A stretch of DNA of 51,348 bases from Acidobacteriota bacterium (GTDB lineage Bacteria > Acidobacteriota > Terriglobia > Acidiferrales > UBA7541). Below are positions 25,937 through 34,690 of the stretch, in pieces. How positions within the stretch are numbered: position 1 is the stretch's first letter; every line of letters starts with the position of its first letter. Below the pieces are notes generated by a model. It was not told the origin of the DNA and did not search any database. It saw only the letters and a program-made list of their open reading frames with translations. The stretch is from assembly GCA_016201215.1 (NCBI GenBank), contig JACQDH010000157.1, positions 1 to 51,348 on the forward strand. The letters are read 5' to 3'. The position numbers and the translations under genes are program-made.

Positions 25937-27127
25937 CTAGTTCGAGCGGAGCATCACCGCGGCCATTTTCCGTGCGAGCTCGTTCCAGTCGTAGGGTTCG
26001 GTCAGGGCGTCCCACGCCGGGGACCACTGCGATTCCCGCGCCCGGCAGACTGCATCCACCCAGGCCTCTACTTCCAGGTCAGCTAGAAAAATATTCGGCC
26101 ACTGCAGTCGCTGCCAGGTGCGCAGGGGCGTCGAGACCACGAACTTTCTGCACGCGCTGTACTCGACGATCTTGATCTGGAACGCCAGTTCCGTCCCCAG
26201 CGTTTTTTCTTGTGCCAGGATGCCGAGATCGATGGCGTTGAAATAGGCCGCGACTTCCGCCGGCGCCACCGGACCGGTCCAGACCACACCCTCGGAGCGC
26301 GCCCCCTCGAGCAGCGACCTCCAGTGGTCTGCGGGTCCCACAATCAGCAACGCGGCGTGGGGGATGCGCCGGCGAACGGCCTGAAACACCTCAACGACAA
26401 AATCCACGCCCGTGTAGGGCCCATGGTTTCCGATATAGCCGATCACATACTTGCCGGCCATTCCCAACCGTTGCCGTAGGGCTCCAATCTTCTCGGAGTC
26501 GAACGAGCGGAGCACGTTGAGGTCGGCGCCGTTGGGCACGGGAAGCGCATCGATCCCGCACTCTGTTTTCAACTTTTCACACAGCGGCTCGGAGACGGCA
26601 AAAAAACCCTGGGCCTGCCTCGCCACGTCCTTCAGCCGCGCACGCACCGCGTCGGAATACTCCCGAGACTTGATCTCCTCGGGAAACCAGTCCACCACAT
26701 CGAAAAACGTCTTGACGTCCGCGCAGCGGGGCAACCGGAACGTATCCGAAGCCAGGAGCACGTGAGTGATTTCATGCGCAGCAATCACTCCGTCAAGGGC
26801 GCGCCCGTTGAACGCCCGGCTGAGCGCATGCGCCTGCTCCGACCCGACCGCACGGTGCAAGAGAATCGGCTGGAGGACAGGCGCCTCCACGTAGGCGACT
26901 CCATCCGCGCGGCGGCTCAGCCGCCGCGAGGTCACCGCTGATCCCAGCGCGGTGCGAAACTGCCTCCAGCGGCGGCGGAATGCTGAGCGGCCGTCCAGAT
27001 GCAGCGCGTCGGTCCACTTCAGGCAATAGACATCGAACGACTCGGTCAGCCTGCGGGCAATTTCGATTTCCCGGACGCAGATGTCATCCGCATAAATGTG
27101 CGGCACCACAAGGAGTCTGGGCTTCAT
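25937..27127 (-). CDS. Glycosyltransferase family 4-like
   Basis: Protein of 396 residues. The C-terminal half is GT-B like: YVIGYIGNHGPYTGVDFVVE, ALLIVGPADHWRSL, GPVAPAEVAAYFNAIDLGIL and FQIKIVEYSACRKFVVS, where the second conserved acid and Lys-Glu follow the GT4 pattern loosely. The N-terminal half is divergent. ATG at 27127 is preferred, with AAGGT a few bases upstream; the 48 codons above it overlap the carbamoyltransferase end. Probably adds one sugar; donor unknown. Confidence 0.78.
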   Translation of the reverse strand: MKPRLLVVPHIYADDICVREIEIARRLTESFDVYCLKWTDALHLDGRSAFRRRWRQFRTALGSAVTSRRLSRRADGVAYVEAPVLQPILLHRAVGSEQAHALSRAFNGRALDGVIAAHEITHVLLASDTFRLPRCADVKTFFDVVDWFPEEIKSREYSDAVRARLKDVARQAQGFFAVSEPLCEKLKTECGIDALPVPNGADLNVLRSFDSEKIGALRQRLGMAGKYVIGYIGNHGPYTGVDFVVEVFQAVRRRIPHAALLIVGPADHWRSLLEGARSEGVVWTGPVAPAEVAAYFNAIDLGILAQEKTLGTELAFQIKIVEYSACRKFVVSTPLRTWQRLQWPNIFLADLEVEAWVDAVCRARESQWSPAWDALTEPYDWNELARKMAAVMLRSN

Positions 27128-27170
27128 CTTGACCTTGCTCGGGCCAGGACCCCGCTGAACTTTCCACCCG

Positions 27171-28838
27171 TCATTTCTCCACCAGATAGGATCCGACCAC
27201 CAGGCAATCCATTCCCGAGCTGAAGAACGTGCGGATGGCCTCGGTCGGCGAGCAAACAATGGGTTCGCCACGCAGGTTGAAGGACGTGTTCATGATCACC
27301 GGCACGCCGGTGCGTTCGCCGAACGCTTGAATCAGCCGCCAATAGAGCGGATTGACATCCGGTTCAACTGTCTGCGGGCGGGCGCTGCCGTCCACATGCG
27401 TCACCGCGGGGATGACGCTGCGTTTCTCCTGCTTCACCGGGCTGGTGAGGATCATGAAGGGCGAATCCCAGGCGCTTTCGAGGTACTCCGGCGCGGCTTC
27501 CGCGAGCAGTGAGGGTGCAAACGGGCGCCACCACTCACGGAACTTGACCGCATGATTCACTTTGATGGTCATCTCCGGATCACGCGGGTCCGCCAGAATC
27601 GAGCGGCTGCCCAGCGCGCGCGGACCAAACTCCATGCGGCCCTGAAACCATCCGACAATTTTTCCGTCCGTCAATAGCTCGGCCGTGATCTTCGCCGGAT
27701 CCTCCAGGCGATAGGCGCGCAGCTTGTAGGTGCGCAGAACCTTTTCGATTTCCGCGTCGCTGTACTCCAAACCTAGGTACGCGTGCCGCATCTTGGCCAG
27801 GGGCAAACGCCCATCAGTCTCCAGGTACGGTGCCAGCGCCGCTCCCAACGCCACTCCGTCGTCCGACGCCGCCGGCTGGACGAAAAGACGGTCCACCAGG
27901 CCCGAGGCATAGATCTTTCCGTTCGCTTTCGAGTTCAACGCCACCCCGCCCGCGAGGCACAGGTTGCGGCACCCGGTTTTCTGCACGGCCAGACCCGCCA
28001 ATGCCAGCATGGCCCGCTCGCAGGAATCCTGCACCGCGAAAGCGATGTCCTTGTGGCGGGAGTCAATCTCGCTTTCCGGCACCCGGCGCGGGCCCAGCCG
28101 CGCGATGATGCCCGCGGAATCGTCGGCAAGCAGGAGCCGCGAGTCCACGTGATAGAGCTCGTGGTTGAGCTGCATAAAATCACTCACGTCCACGCCCGGC
28201 TGGCCGTAGGGCGCCAGACCCATCACCTTCCATTCATCGCTATTGGGCTGAAAGCCCAGGTACTGGGTGAACTGCGCATAGAAAAGGCCGAGCGAGTTGG
28301 GCCAAGGCACCGTCAGGACATGATCGAGCCTGCCGTCGTGGCCGTACCAGATCGAAGTGGCTTCCCAGGCGCCGCGCCCGTCCAGGACCAGTACAGCCGC
28401 CTCGGAAAAACCCGCATAGCCGTACGCGCTGATGGCATGCGCGAAGTGATGGTCCACATAGCGCGTCCGCGCCTTGGTGGGACCAAAATGATACGTGAAG
28501 CGACTCCCGCCGCCGCCCTGGTGCCACATGCTCAGGAACTGCCGGCCAGAGTTCAAGACATTGAGATAGGTAATGGGATGCTTTCCGGACACAAAGCATT
28601 TCAGGTCGGAGACAAAGGTCTTGTGCGGCTTGGACCAGCCCAGGCAGAGGTAGTCAACCTGCTCGGGCATGATTCCCGCCGCATCCAGGCAGGCCTTGAT
28701 GGCATTGGCAGGAAAGCGCGCGTCGTGCTTGGCACGGCTCACGCGTTCCTCCGCAAGTGCGTACAGCACCTGGCCATCGCGCACCAAGCACGCGGACGAA
28801 TCGTGCATCTGCGAGTAGTTGATCCCCAGGGTAATCAT
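27171..28838 (-). CDS. Carbamoyltransferase, NodU/CmcH family (copy 3)
   Basis: Protein of 555 residues with all family motifs: HHxxH at His130-His131-x2-His134, LDGRGAWEATS, LAGGVALNSKANGKI, GWFQGRMEFGPRALGSRS, THVDGSARPQTV and NTSFNLRGEPIV. It carries an N-terminal insertion (about 78-115) not seen in copies 1 and 2, which includes a glycine run. Expected reaction: O-carbamoylation of a sugar using carbamoyl phosphate and ATP. It follows the broken methyltransferase by 93 bases and precedes a GT4 gene by 43. Confidence 0.92.
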   Translation of the reverse strand: MITLGINYSQMHDSSACLVRDGQVLYALAEERVSRAKHDARFPANAIKACLDAAGIMPEQVDYLCLGWSKPHKTFVSDLKCFVSGKHPITYLNVLNSGRQFLSMWHQGGGGSRFTYHFGPTKARTRYVDHHFAHAISAYGYAGFSEAAVLVLDGRGAWEATSIWYGHDGRLDHVLTVPWPNSLGLFYAQFTQYLGFQPNSDEWKVMGLAPYGQPGVDVSDFMQLNHELYHVDSRLLLADDSAGIIARLGPRRVPESEIDSRHKDIAFAVQDSCERAMLALAGLAVQKTGCRNLCLAGGVALNSKANGKIYASGLVDRLFVQPAASDDGVALGAALAPYLETDGRLPLAKMRHAYLGLEYSDAEIEKVLRTYKLRAYRLEDPAKITAELLTDGKIVGWFQGRMEFGPRALGSRSILADPRDPEMTIKVNHAVKFREWWRPFAPSLLAEAAPEYLESAWDSPFMILTSPVKQEKRSVIPAVTHVDGSARPQTVEPDVNPLYWRLIQAFGERTGVPVIMNTSFNLRGEPIVCSPTEAIRTFFSSGMDCLVVGSYLVEK

Positions 28839-28931
28839 GTCTTACAGGCTGCGGCGCGATCAGCCTGCTCTGCGCGCCGCTGGCCACGTTTCCTCAGGAC
28901 GTCTCCGATCTCTCGCTTGCAATCGCTCCCA

Positions 28932-29632
28932 TCAAGAATACAGAACGCCGAGCTTGCCGCAAACGGTGCGGTTCGGCAGGGTCCGATTTTTCAAAAACTC
29001 CTGATAAGCCTGATGCGCTCCATCAAAAACGGTGCCGGGGGCGCAATCATCGATCACCATGATTCCACCTTTCGCCGGGAGATACAGGTCCACATCCAGC
29101 AGGCAGAAGGAAATGTTCCGATCCCTGAAAAATAAAACTCGTTCACATCCGTCTGAATCGAACGCACCCGGTGGACCCCATTCCGTTCCATAGCGCGATC
29201 AAACCAGCGTTGGTCATTATTTCCAAAGCCGTGCCAGGTGAAACGGGGATCCTTCTTGCGATCGTGGACCTCGTAGCGAATGTCCCTCTCCGTAAACGCG
29301 CTGAAGGTATCGAGGCAGATGTACGGCTTCTCCAAACCGCAGGCATCCATGTGCTGGTTCAGGTGCAGCTTGGTATGGCCCCGCGCGCAACCCACCTCGA
29401 GAATCGGGCCCGGCAAGCTGCTGGTTTGAGCCAGACAAGAGACCAGGAATGCCAACTGGGCCGGAGTGAACATATAGCTGTAGTGAGGCATCCACGTCCG
29501 GTTCAGCGGCGTCGGAAACATATAGGTCAGGTGATAAAGCATTCGTCGGAGCCTCGGGAAACCTTGCAACATCCAGTTAGGCCTCACGCGCGCGAACTGG
29601 CCAACACGTCGTCCGCGCTTCTCCGCAAGCAA
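28932..29632 (-). pseudogene. Frameshifted SAM-dependent methyltransferase
   Basis: From TTG at 29632 (GAGGTG at 29646-29641 upstream) the frame encodes a class I methyltransferase: ILEVGCARGHTKLHL, YICLDTFSAF. It then runs into a meaningless tail and stops at 29054. Inserting one T in the minus-strand run TTTTT (29132-29128) restores FRDRNISFCLLDVDLY, then GGIMVIDDCAPG, VFDGAHQAYQEF and KLGVLYS, ending at 28932. Within the restored part, DVDLYLPAK runs straight into GGIMVIDD, lacking about 14 residues (the helix usually present between these strands). So there appear to be two lesions, a one-base frameshift and an in-frame deletion. The homopolymer frameshift could be a sequencing error; the deletion is harder to explain that way. 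Starts 7 bases after the FkbM gene. Confidence 0.75.
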
Positions 29633-29639
29633 CGGTCGC

Positions 29640-30542
29640 TCACCTCAATCCTCTCTTGAACCCCGCACGATGAAGAGCCTCAAGGGTGAGCTCGGCCTGT
29701 TCCTCGGGAAGACACAGCACATCGCTGAAATCGGCGTGCAAGGAGGGCTTCCATCGCTCGCACCGGAACCAGGAAAGACTGAACAGGAGATAGTGGCGGC
29801 GCATCAAGAATTCCGCCAGTTCCATTGAAGATGTTCCCGCCTGGCGAAGAAGAATATCATTCACCTCCACGATAAGGCTGGGCCGGAACCGCTCCAAGGA
29901 CTGCTGGGCGCCCCGCAGGATGGCGAGCTCGGATCCTTCGGCATCAATCTTGATGGCCCGGATGGCTTCAACCAGAGACTTTGTGCGCCAATCGTCGAGC
30001 GACATGGCCTCGACCGTGGCGTGTTCACCTCTGCCCAAGTCCCGGACCGTGGTGAGCGTTCCCCAGCCAGACTCATGCGCGAAGGAGGAGCGCTCAAACA
30101 CCATTGAACCGCTGACCGCCCACACGGCGGCATGAAAGGCCTGCACCCAGGGGAACTGCTCGACGTTCCGGGCGAGTTTGGCGTACAACCCAGGATCGGC
30201 CTCGAACGCAAACACTCTCCCCGCGGCACCCACCCGGCACGCCGCGAGGAGCGTGAGATAGCCGATGTGGGCACCCACATCCACGAAAGTGTCTCCGGGC
30301 TGGAGTAGCGTCTCCAAGCACCTGCGCACGTGGGGTTCGTAGCAGCCGCCCCACATCTGCCGCGCAATCCGATCCGATAGATCCACCTCGAGTCGCGCGC
30401 CGACACCGGGCGCGCAGAATCCCCGGCCGCCCTTGCGCCGCCCAACATACTTGGCGAGCGCGTCGGTGACACGCCCCTTGCCGGGAAAGGGCGGCACTCG
30501 GAAGAGCAGGCGCGAAACCGAATCCACGTGTGGTTTGGTCAT
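29640..30542 (-). CDS. FkbM-family methyltransferase (copy 1)
   Basis: Protein of 300 residues with a class I SAM site FVDVGAHIGYLTLLAA, then FAFEADPGLYAKLARNV, and the FkbM hallmark IKIDAEGSELAILRGA followed by PSLIVEVND. Family members O-methylate sugars or polyketide hydroxyls. The start ATG at 30542 overlaps the GT2 stop by four bases (ATGA); upstream codons to 30788 are shadow. Context implies methylation of a hydroxyl on the glycan. Confidence 0.87.
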   Translation of the reverse strand: MTKPHVDSVSRLLFRVPPFPGKGRVTDALAKYVGRRKGGRGFCAPGVGARLEVDLSDRIARQMWGGCYEPHVRRCLETLLQPGDTFVDVGAHIGYLTLLAACRVGAAGRVFAFEADPGLYAKLARNVEQFPWVQAFHAAVWAVSGSMVFERSSFAHESGWGTLTTVRDLGRGEHATVEAMSLDDWRTKSLVEAIRAIKIDAEGSELAILRGAQQSLERFRPSLIVEVNDILLRQAGTSSMELAEFLMRRHYLLFSLSWFRCERWKPSLHADFSDVLCLPEEQAELTLEALHRAGFKRGLR

Positions 30543-31615
30543 CGCCCCAGCTCCGCGCGGGGTCTCTGCTCGATCACGGGGATGGCAGACGCCGGTTCCC
30601 CGGCCCAGCCGCGCAGCCGGCGCAGTCCTTTTGCTGTGTACCATTGCCGAAGACGATAGAAGGTCCGCGGCGGCAGCGCCAGCGTGAGACCGAGCACAAT
30701 AGCCTGAAAGGCGCGATAGCGAAGACCCACATCTTTGTAAGACATGCGGTAACTTGCACGCTCCACTCGAAACGTCTGCCAGGGCCATCCGCCATCGAGC
30801 GACAACCGGATGCGTTCGGCCTCGGCCCAGCGCGGTTCGAGCATTTTCCGGATGACTTCGGGGGAAACTCCGAACTCCGCCAGCCGTAGCGGCAGCGTGC
30901 GCAGCAGCGCGGCCAGCACGTTATACTTGCGACGGAATCTCACCGGGTCGTTGGCCGCGAACTGAAAAAGATTCCCGCGGTGGAAACGATAGTAGAACAA
31001 CGGCCGATCGAGCACGATGGCATCGGCAAGCGCCGGCGCCAGCGTGAAAATGTATTCGTCAGCTTCGATCACCAGCTCCTCGGGAATGGGAAGTATGCGA
31101 TCCAGCAGTGCCTTGCGAATAGTGATTTTGCTGGTTCCCAGGAACCCCGCCAGGTGAGCGAAGAGCAGGGCCGAGGCGGGGTCGGCCAGGTGCAGCCGAT
31201 AGATTTTGTCCGGCACGACCATTCCGCATGGCCGATTGTCGGGATACACCTCGTATTGCCCATGGCCGACTGAACCGACCCCCGGGAACTTTTCCAGTTG
31301 CTCCAGCGCGGCGCGCAGTTTTCCCGGTGCCCACCAATCGTCGCCGTCGAGGAAAGACGCGATCTCGCCGCGCATCTCGGGAATACCGGCATTGAAGGCC
31401 GAGGCCTGACCGCCGTTATTCTTGAACAAGTAGCGCACGCGCGGGGCGAACTTGCGAACGATCGCGGAGGTATTGTCGGTGGACCCATCGTCCACGACGA
31501 TCACTTCCATCTCCGCCGGCGACACGTCCTGCTCGAGCACGCTCACGATGGCCTGCTCGATGAAGTGCTCGTGGTTGTACGTGTCAATCAAGACGCTGAC
31601 GAAGGGTCGCGACAT
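30539..31615 (-). CDS. Glycosyltransferase family 2
   Basis: Inverting GT-A enzyme of 358 residues. Visible: VSVLIDTYNHEHFIEQAIVS at the N terminus, VIVVDDGSTDNTSAIV, NNGGQASAFNAG and the DxD motif FLDGDDWW, with the acceptor-side region following. It probably works at the inner membrane surface on a lipid-linked glycan. ATG at 31615 is 5 bases after the upstream gene; the 3' end overlaps the FkbM gene by four bases, so the products may act in sequence. Confidence 0.9.
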   Translation of the reverse strand: MSRPFVSVLIDTYNHEHFIEQAIVSVLEQDVSPAEMEVIVVDDGSTDNTSAIVRKFAPRVRYLFKNNGGQASAFNAGIPEMRGEIASFLDGDDWWAPGKLRAALEQLEKFPGVGSVGHGQYEVYPDNRPCGMVVPDKIYRLHLADPASALLFAHLAGFLGTSKITIRKALLDRILPIPEELVIEADEYIFTLAPALADAIVLDRPLFYYRFHRGNLFQFAANDPVRFRRKYNVLAALLRTLPLRLAEFGVSPEVIRKMLEPRWAEAERIRLSLDGGWPWQTFRVERASYRMSYKDVGLRYRAFQAIVLGLTLALPPRTFYRLRQWYTAKGLRRLRGWAGEPASAIPVIEQRPRAELGR

Positions 31616-31620
31616 AACTT

Positions 31621-32529
31621 CTAGGCACCCGACACGCTGGAATGACGGCGGCGAATCCCCAGCGCATGGCGCACTGGGCGCGTCGCCTTCAACAACCCAA
31701 ACCAGATCGAATTCCGCGCGGCCTGCGCCGCCCGTTTGGCTACTATCAGTCCGTGGCGATAGTTGCGCTTGAAGCCGGCGTGGGTAAGCCGATGAGTGGC
31801 GTTTTCCATCGTCCCGAAGTGTCGCCACCCGCCGAGCAGCTCATAGTTCCTCTGCGCCTCCTCGCCTTCCCAGACGCCCTTTGCCCCGTCGGGGTGGTAG
31901 GAGTAGTCGTGGTTCTGGTGCACAGCCATGACAAACTCGGAAGCATCCACGACGTCAACTTTGGATGCCCGGGCTTTCCACACCAGCCAGTTATCCCAGG
32001 CTGGGCGCCCGATCACGAAGGCGGGCGTGTTCCGGTAATAGAGGCCGCGCGAGAAAGCGAAATAATCAATCCACTGCGGGGGCCGCTGCTTGCCTTCCCC
32101 GTGCGCCAGCGCGCGCAATCGCTGCTGCCAATCAGGTTGTGCGAAATCCCAAGGCGCAGCGATATCTGTGTCCCAGCGACGCCCCATCATCACGAATTGC
32201 TTGCGCCTGTGCGCAAGGCGTTCCAGCGCCTCGCGGAAATCCGACATCAGCAGGATGTCGCAATTCACATAGCAGAGCAGGTCGTGACGCGCGAGCTCCT
32301 GGGCGCGATCGAAGATCGAGCGGAGATACTTGGTCCCATGCTCGTTGCGTTCGACCTCGGGCTCGTGGTGGATTCTCAACTCGCGCGCGGCCCCGGCGGC
32401 TCCTTCTTCATCGCCGAACAGAATCACCTCGACGTCGGGATCGAGCAGGGCCCAGCTCCGGATCGCGTTGTGCTGGATCGTCGCGATGTGTCCGCGAAAC
32501 GGTTTGGGTGTGGAGAAGAAGGTTAGCAT
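31621..32529 (-). CDS. Unrecognised glycosyltransferase-like protein (duplicate A)
   Basis: Protein of 302 residues that I cannot place in a named family. It begins MLTFFSTPKPFRGH, then DPDVEVILFGDEEGAA, and has CYVNCDILL near residue 90, which resembles the acidic metal and nucleotide-sugar site of GT-A enzymes; later WIDYFAFSRGLYY and VHQNHDYSYH. The tail is basic. A close relative lies at 33682-34665, with about 70 percent identity by hand over the first 67 residues. GGAG lies 7 bases upstream of ATG 32529. The position between a GT2 and an epimerase gene supports a glycan role, but donor and acceptor are unknown. Confidence 0.65.
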   Translation of the reverse strand: MLTFFSTPKPFRGHIATIQHNAIRSWALLDPDVEVILFGDEEGAAGAARELRIHHEPEVERNEHGTKYLRSIFDRAQELARHDLLCYVNCDILLMSDFREALERLAHRRKQFVMMGRRWDTDIAAPWDFAQPDWQQRLRALAHGEGKQRPPQWIDYFAFSRGLYYRNTPAFVIGRPAWDNWLVWKARASKVDVVDASEFVMAVHQNHDYSYHPDGAKGVWEGEEAQRNYELLGGWRHFGTMENATHRLTHAGFKRNYRHGLIVAKRAAQAARNSIWFGLLKATRPVRHALGIRRRHSSVSGA

Positions 32530-32541
32530 CGTTTTCTCCGG

Positions 32542-33615
32542 CTAGCTGACCTCCACGCCTTTTCGATATTTCATTTCGGCTTCAATCATCTCCTTTACAA
32601 TGGAATTCAAGCCGCGCGTGATCCCCCATCCCGGGTAGTGGCTCCTGAGCTTTCGCAAATCGGAGATGTAGCAGATGTGGTCGCCCTTGCGCGCCTGCTC
32701 CTGGTAGGTCCAGGAGATCTTCTTGCCGGTCATCTCCTCGACCAGCGCGATGGCTTCGAGAATGGAGATGCTGTTGTCGCGGCCGCCGCCGAGGTTGTAC
32801 ACCTCGCCGGGCCGCGGATTCTGCGCGAATTCCTCCACGGCGCGGACGACGTCGAAGCTGTGGATGTTGTCCCGCACCTGCTTGCCCTTGTAGCCGTACA
32901 CCGTGTACGTCTGCCCCGAGAGCGCCACTTTGACCAAGTAAGACAGGAAACCGTGCAGCTCCACACCCGAGTGCGATGGGCCGGTCAGGCAGCCCCCGCG
33001 AAAGATGCCAACCTTCATGCCGAAGTACATGCCGTATTCCTGCGCGATGACGTCGGCGGCCACTTTCGACGCGCCGAACAGCGAGTGCAGTGTCCGGTCG
33101 ATTCGGCAATTCTCGTCAATGCCGTCGTAGTCCTCCGGGCGGGCATAGTCGTAGCGCGTCGGTGTTTCTCGAAGCGGCTTTTCGTTGGGTGCATCGCCAT
33201 AGACCTTGTTGGTGCTCATGAAGAGAAATTCCGCATCGCCACAATACTGCCGGGTGGCCTCCAGCAGATTCACCGTGCCCAGAGCGTTGACCTCAAAATC
33301 CAGCAAAGGGATTTCCTTGGCCTTGTCGTGCGACGGCTGAGCGGCACAGTGGAGGATCAGATCGAAGCGATGCTCTTTGAACAGGTCGAAGAGTCTCTCC
33401 CGGTCGCGGATATCGATGTCGCAGGGCGTGAAGTTGCGCGTGACGCGCTTCAGGCGTTCGAGATTCCACAAAGTATCACCTGGGGGGCCGAAGAACACTC
33501 GGCGCATGTTGTTGTCCACACCGACGACGCGGTGCCCCTGGCGATCGAAATATTCCACCGCCTCCGAGCCGATCAGCCCGTTGCTGCCGGTCACTAGAAT
33601 CGTTTGAGGTTTCAT
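32542..33615 (-). CDS. NAD-dependent epimerase, CDP-paratose 2-epimerase-like
   Basis: Extended SDR of 357 residues. It has [12 protein letters not shown] (9-20), [13 protein letters not shown] (132-144) and [19 protein letters not shown], features of the CDP-paratose/tyvelose 2-epimerase group. The catalytic Tyr-x3-Lys is Phe180-x3-Lys184 ([10 protein letters not shown]), so the Tyr proton shuttle is missing although Ser134-Thr135 and the Lys are kept. No CDP-sugar synthesis genes are in the window, so the true substrate may differ. It sits between the two copies of an unrecognised glycosyltransferase-like gene. Confidence 0.78.
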   Translation of the reverse strand: MKPQTILVTGSNGLIGSEAVEYFDRQGHRVVGVDNNMRRVFFGPPGDTLWNLERLKRVTRNFTPCDIDIRDRERLFDLFKEHRFDLILHCAAQPSHDKAKEIPLLDFEVNALGTVNLLEATRQYCGDAEFLFMSTNKVYGDAPNEKPLRETPTRYDYARPEDYDGIDENCRIDRTLHSLFGASKVAADVIAQEYGMYFGMKVGIFRGGCLTGPSHSGVELHGFLSYLVKVALSGQTYTVYGYKGKQVRDNIHSFDVVRAVEEFAQNPRPGEVYNLGGGRDNSISILEAIALVEEMTGKKISWTYQEQARKGDHICYISDLRKLRSHYPGWGITRGLNSIVKEMIEAEMKYRKGVEVS

Positions 33616-33681
33616 CTGCCCGTTTTCAGTTCTTCCTTCCCGAGAAACTCAGATCAGCATCTCCGATCCAACAATCCACTC

Positions 33682-34665
33682 CTATTTCGCGGAATCCATC
33701 CGGCGCGGTGCCCGCGTCTCGACCGGATCACGACGCGGGACGAGTAACCGCACGAGGTTTTCGCGGCGCAGCCCGAGGCGATGACGCACGGGGCGCGTGA
33801 CATCCAGGAACGGATGCTTGATATAGACCCGGCCGGCCCGCATCACGGCAATCGCCATCCGGATCAGCACCCGCTTGCTTGGCGCGAGCAGGTAGAAATA
33901 CTTCCGGCGGATCCCGTGCGGGGCAAGACGGTAGGTGGCGTCGTCAACGGTGTGGAGATGGCGATAGCCCCCGGCAAGTTCGCGATTCCGGTTTGCCTGC
34001 GGGTCGTACCAGACCCCTTGCTGGCCTTTCTGGTGATAGGAGTAGTCATGGTTCTGGTGCACCGCGACGACTGCTGAGGAGGCATCGACCACGGGAACTT
34101 GGAGTGCCCCGGCTTTCCAGACCACCCAGTGGTCCCACCAAATCCTGCCGATGACCAGCGGCGGTATCTCCCGGTAGAGCCCGCGCCGAAAAACGAAATA
34201 ATCCACGTTATAGGTGGGACGCTGCTTGCCCTGGCGGAGCGCGAGTTCCCGCACTTTTTCCTGCCGGGCTGGTTCGGCGAAATCCAGTGGCTCGGTAATA
34301 TTGGTGTCCCAGCGGCGCCCCACCATCAGGAAACGGTCGCGCCAGGCGGCCACGCGTTCGACTGCGTGGCGGAAGTCTTGCGTCAGAATGATATCGCAAT
34401 TGCTGTAGCACACGACGTCGTGCCGAGCGATCTCCTGAGCGCGATGGAAAATGTAGTTCAAATACTTTGTACCCTGCTCCGTGCGTTCCACGTGGGGCTC
34501 ATGACGCAGGCCCAACTCGGCACAGGTTTCAGCGGCTCCCTCTTCGTCGCCAAATAGAATTACGTCCACATCGGGATGCAGAAGTTTCCAGCTCTGCAGC
34601 GCGTTGCGCTGAATGATGGCCGAATGGCCGCGGAACGGTTTCGGTGTTGAAAAAATCGTCAGCAT
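33682..34665 (-). CDS. Unrecognised glycosyltransferase-like protein (duplicate B)
   Basis: Protein of 327 residues, paralogous to 31621-32529: MLTIFSTPKPFRGH, DVILFGDEEGAA, CYSNCDIILTQDF, VDYFVFRRGLY, VHQNHDYSYH in the same order. The C-terminal 60 residues are longer and strongly basic. ATG at 34665 is chosen because homology to the paralogue begins there; codons up to 34803 are shadow of the next gene. Function by context only: probably a sugar transferase in the same pathway. I recognise no named family. Confidence 0.65.
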   Translation of the reverse strand: MLTIFSTPKPFRGHSAIIQRNALQSWKLLHPDVDVILFGDEEGAAETCAELGLRHEPHVERTEQGTKYLNYIFHRAQEIARHDVVCYSNCDIILTQDFRHAVERVAAWRDRFLMVGRRWDTNITEPLDFAEPARQEKVRELALRQGKQRPTYNVDYFVFRRGLYREIPPLVIGRIWWDHWVVWKAGALQVPVVDASSAVVAVHQNHDYSYHQKGQQGVWYDPQANRNRELAGGYRHLHTVDDATYRLAPHGIRRKYFYLLAPSKRVLIRMAIAVMRAGRVYIKHPFLDVTRPVRHRLGLRRENLVRLLVPRRDPVETRAPRRMDSAK

Positions 34666-34690
34666 CGCGTTACCCGAACTCTCCTGGCTC

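Noticed and set aside
27783-29135. 450-codon plus-strand open frame
   Set aside because: Antisense to carbamoyltransferase copy 3 and the broken methyltransferase; no recognisable protein features.
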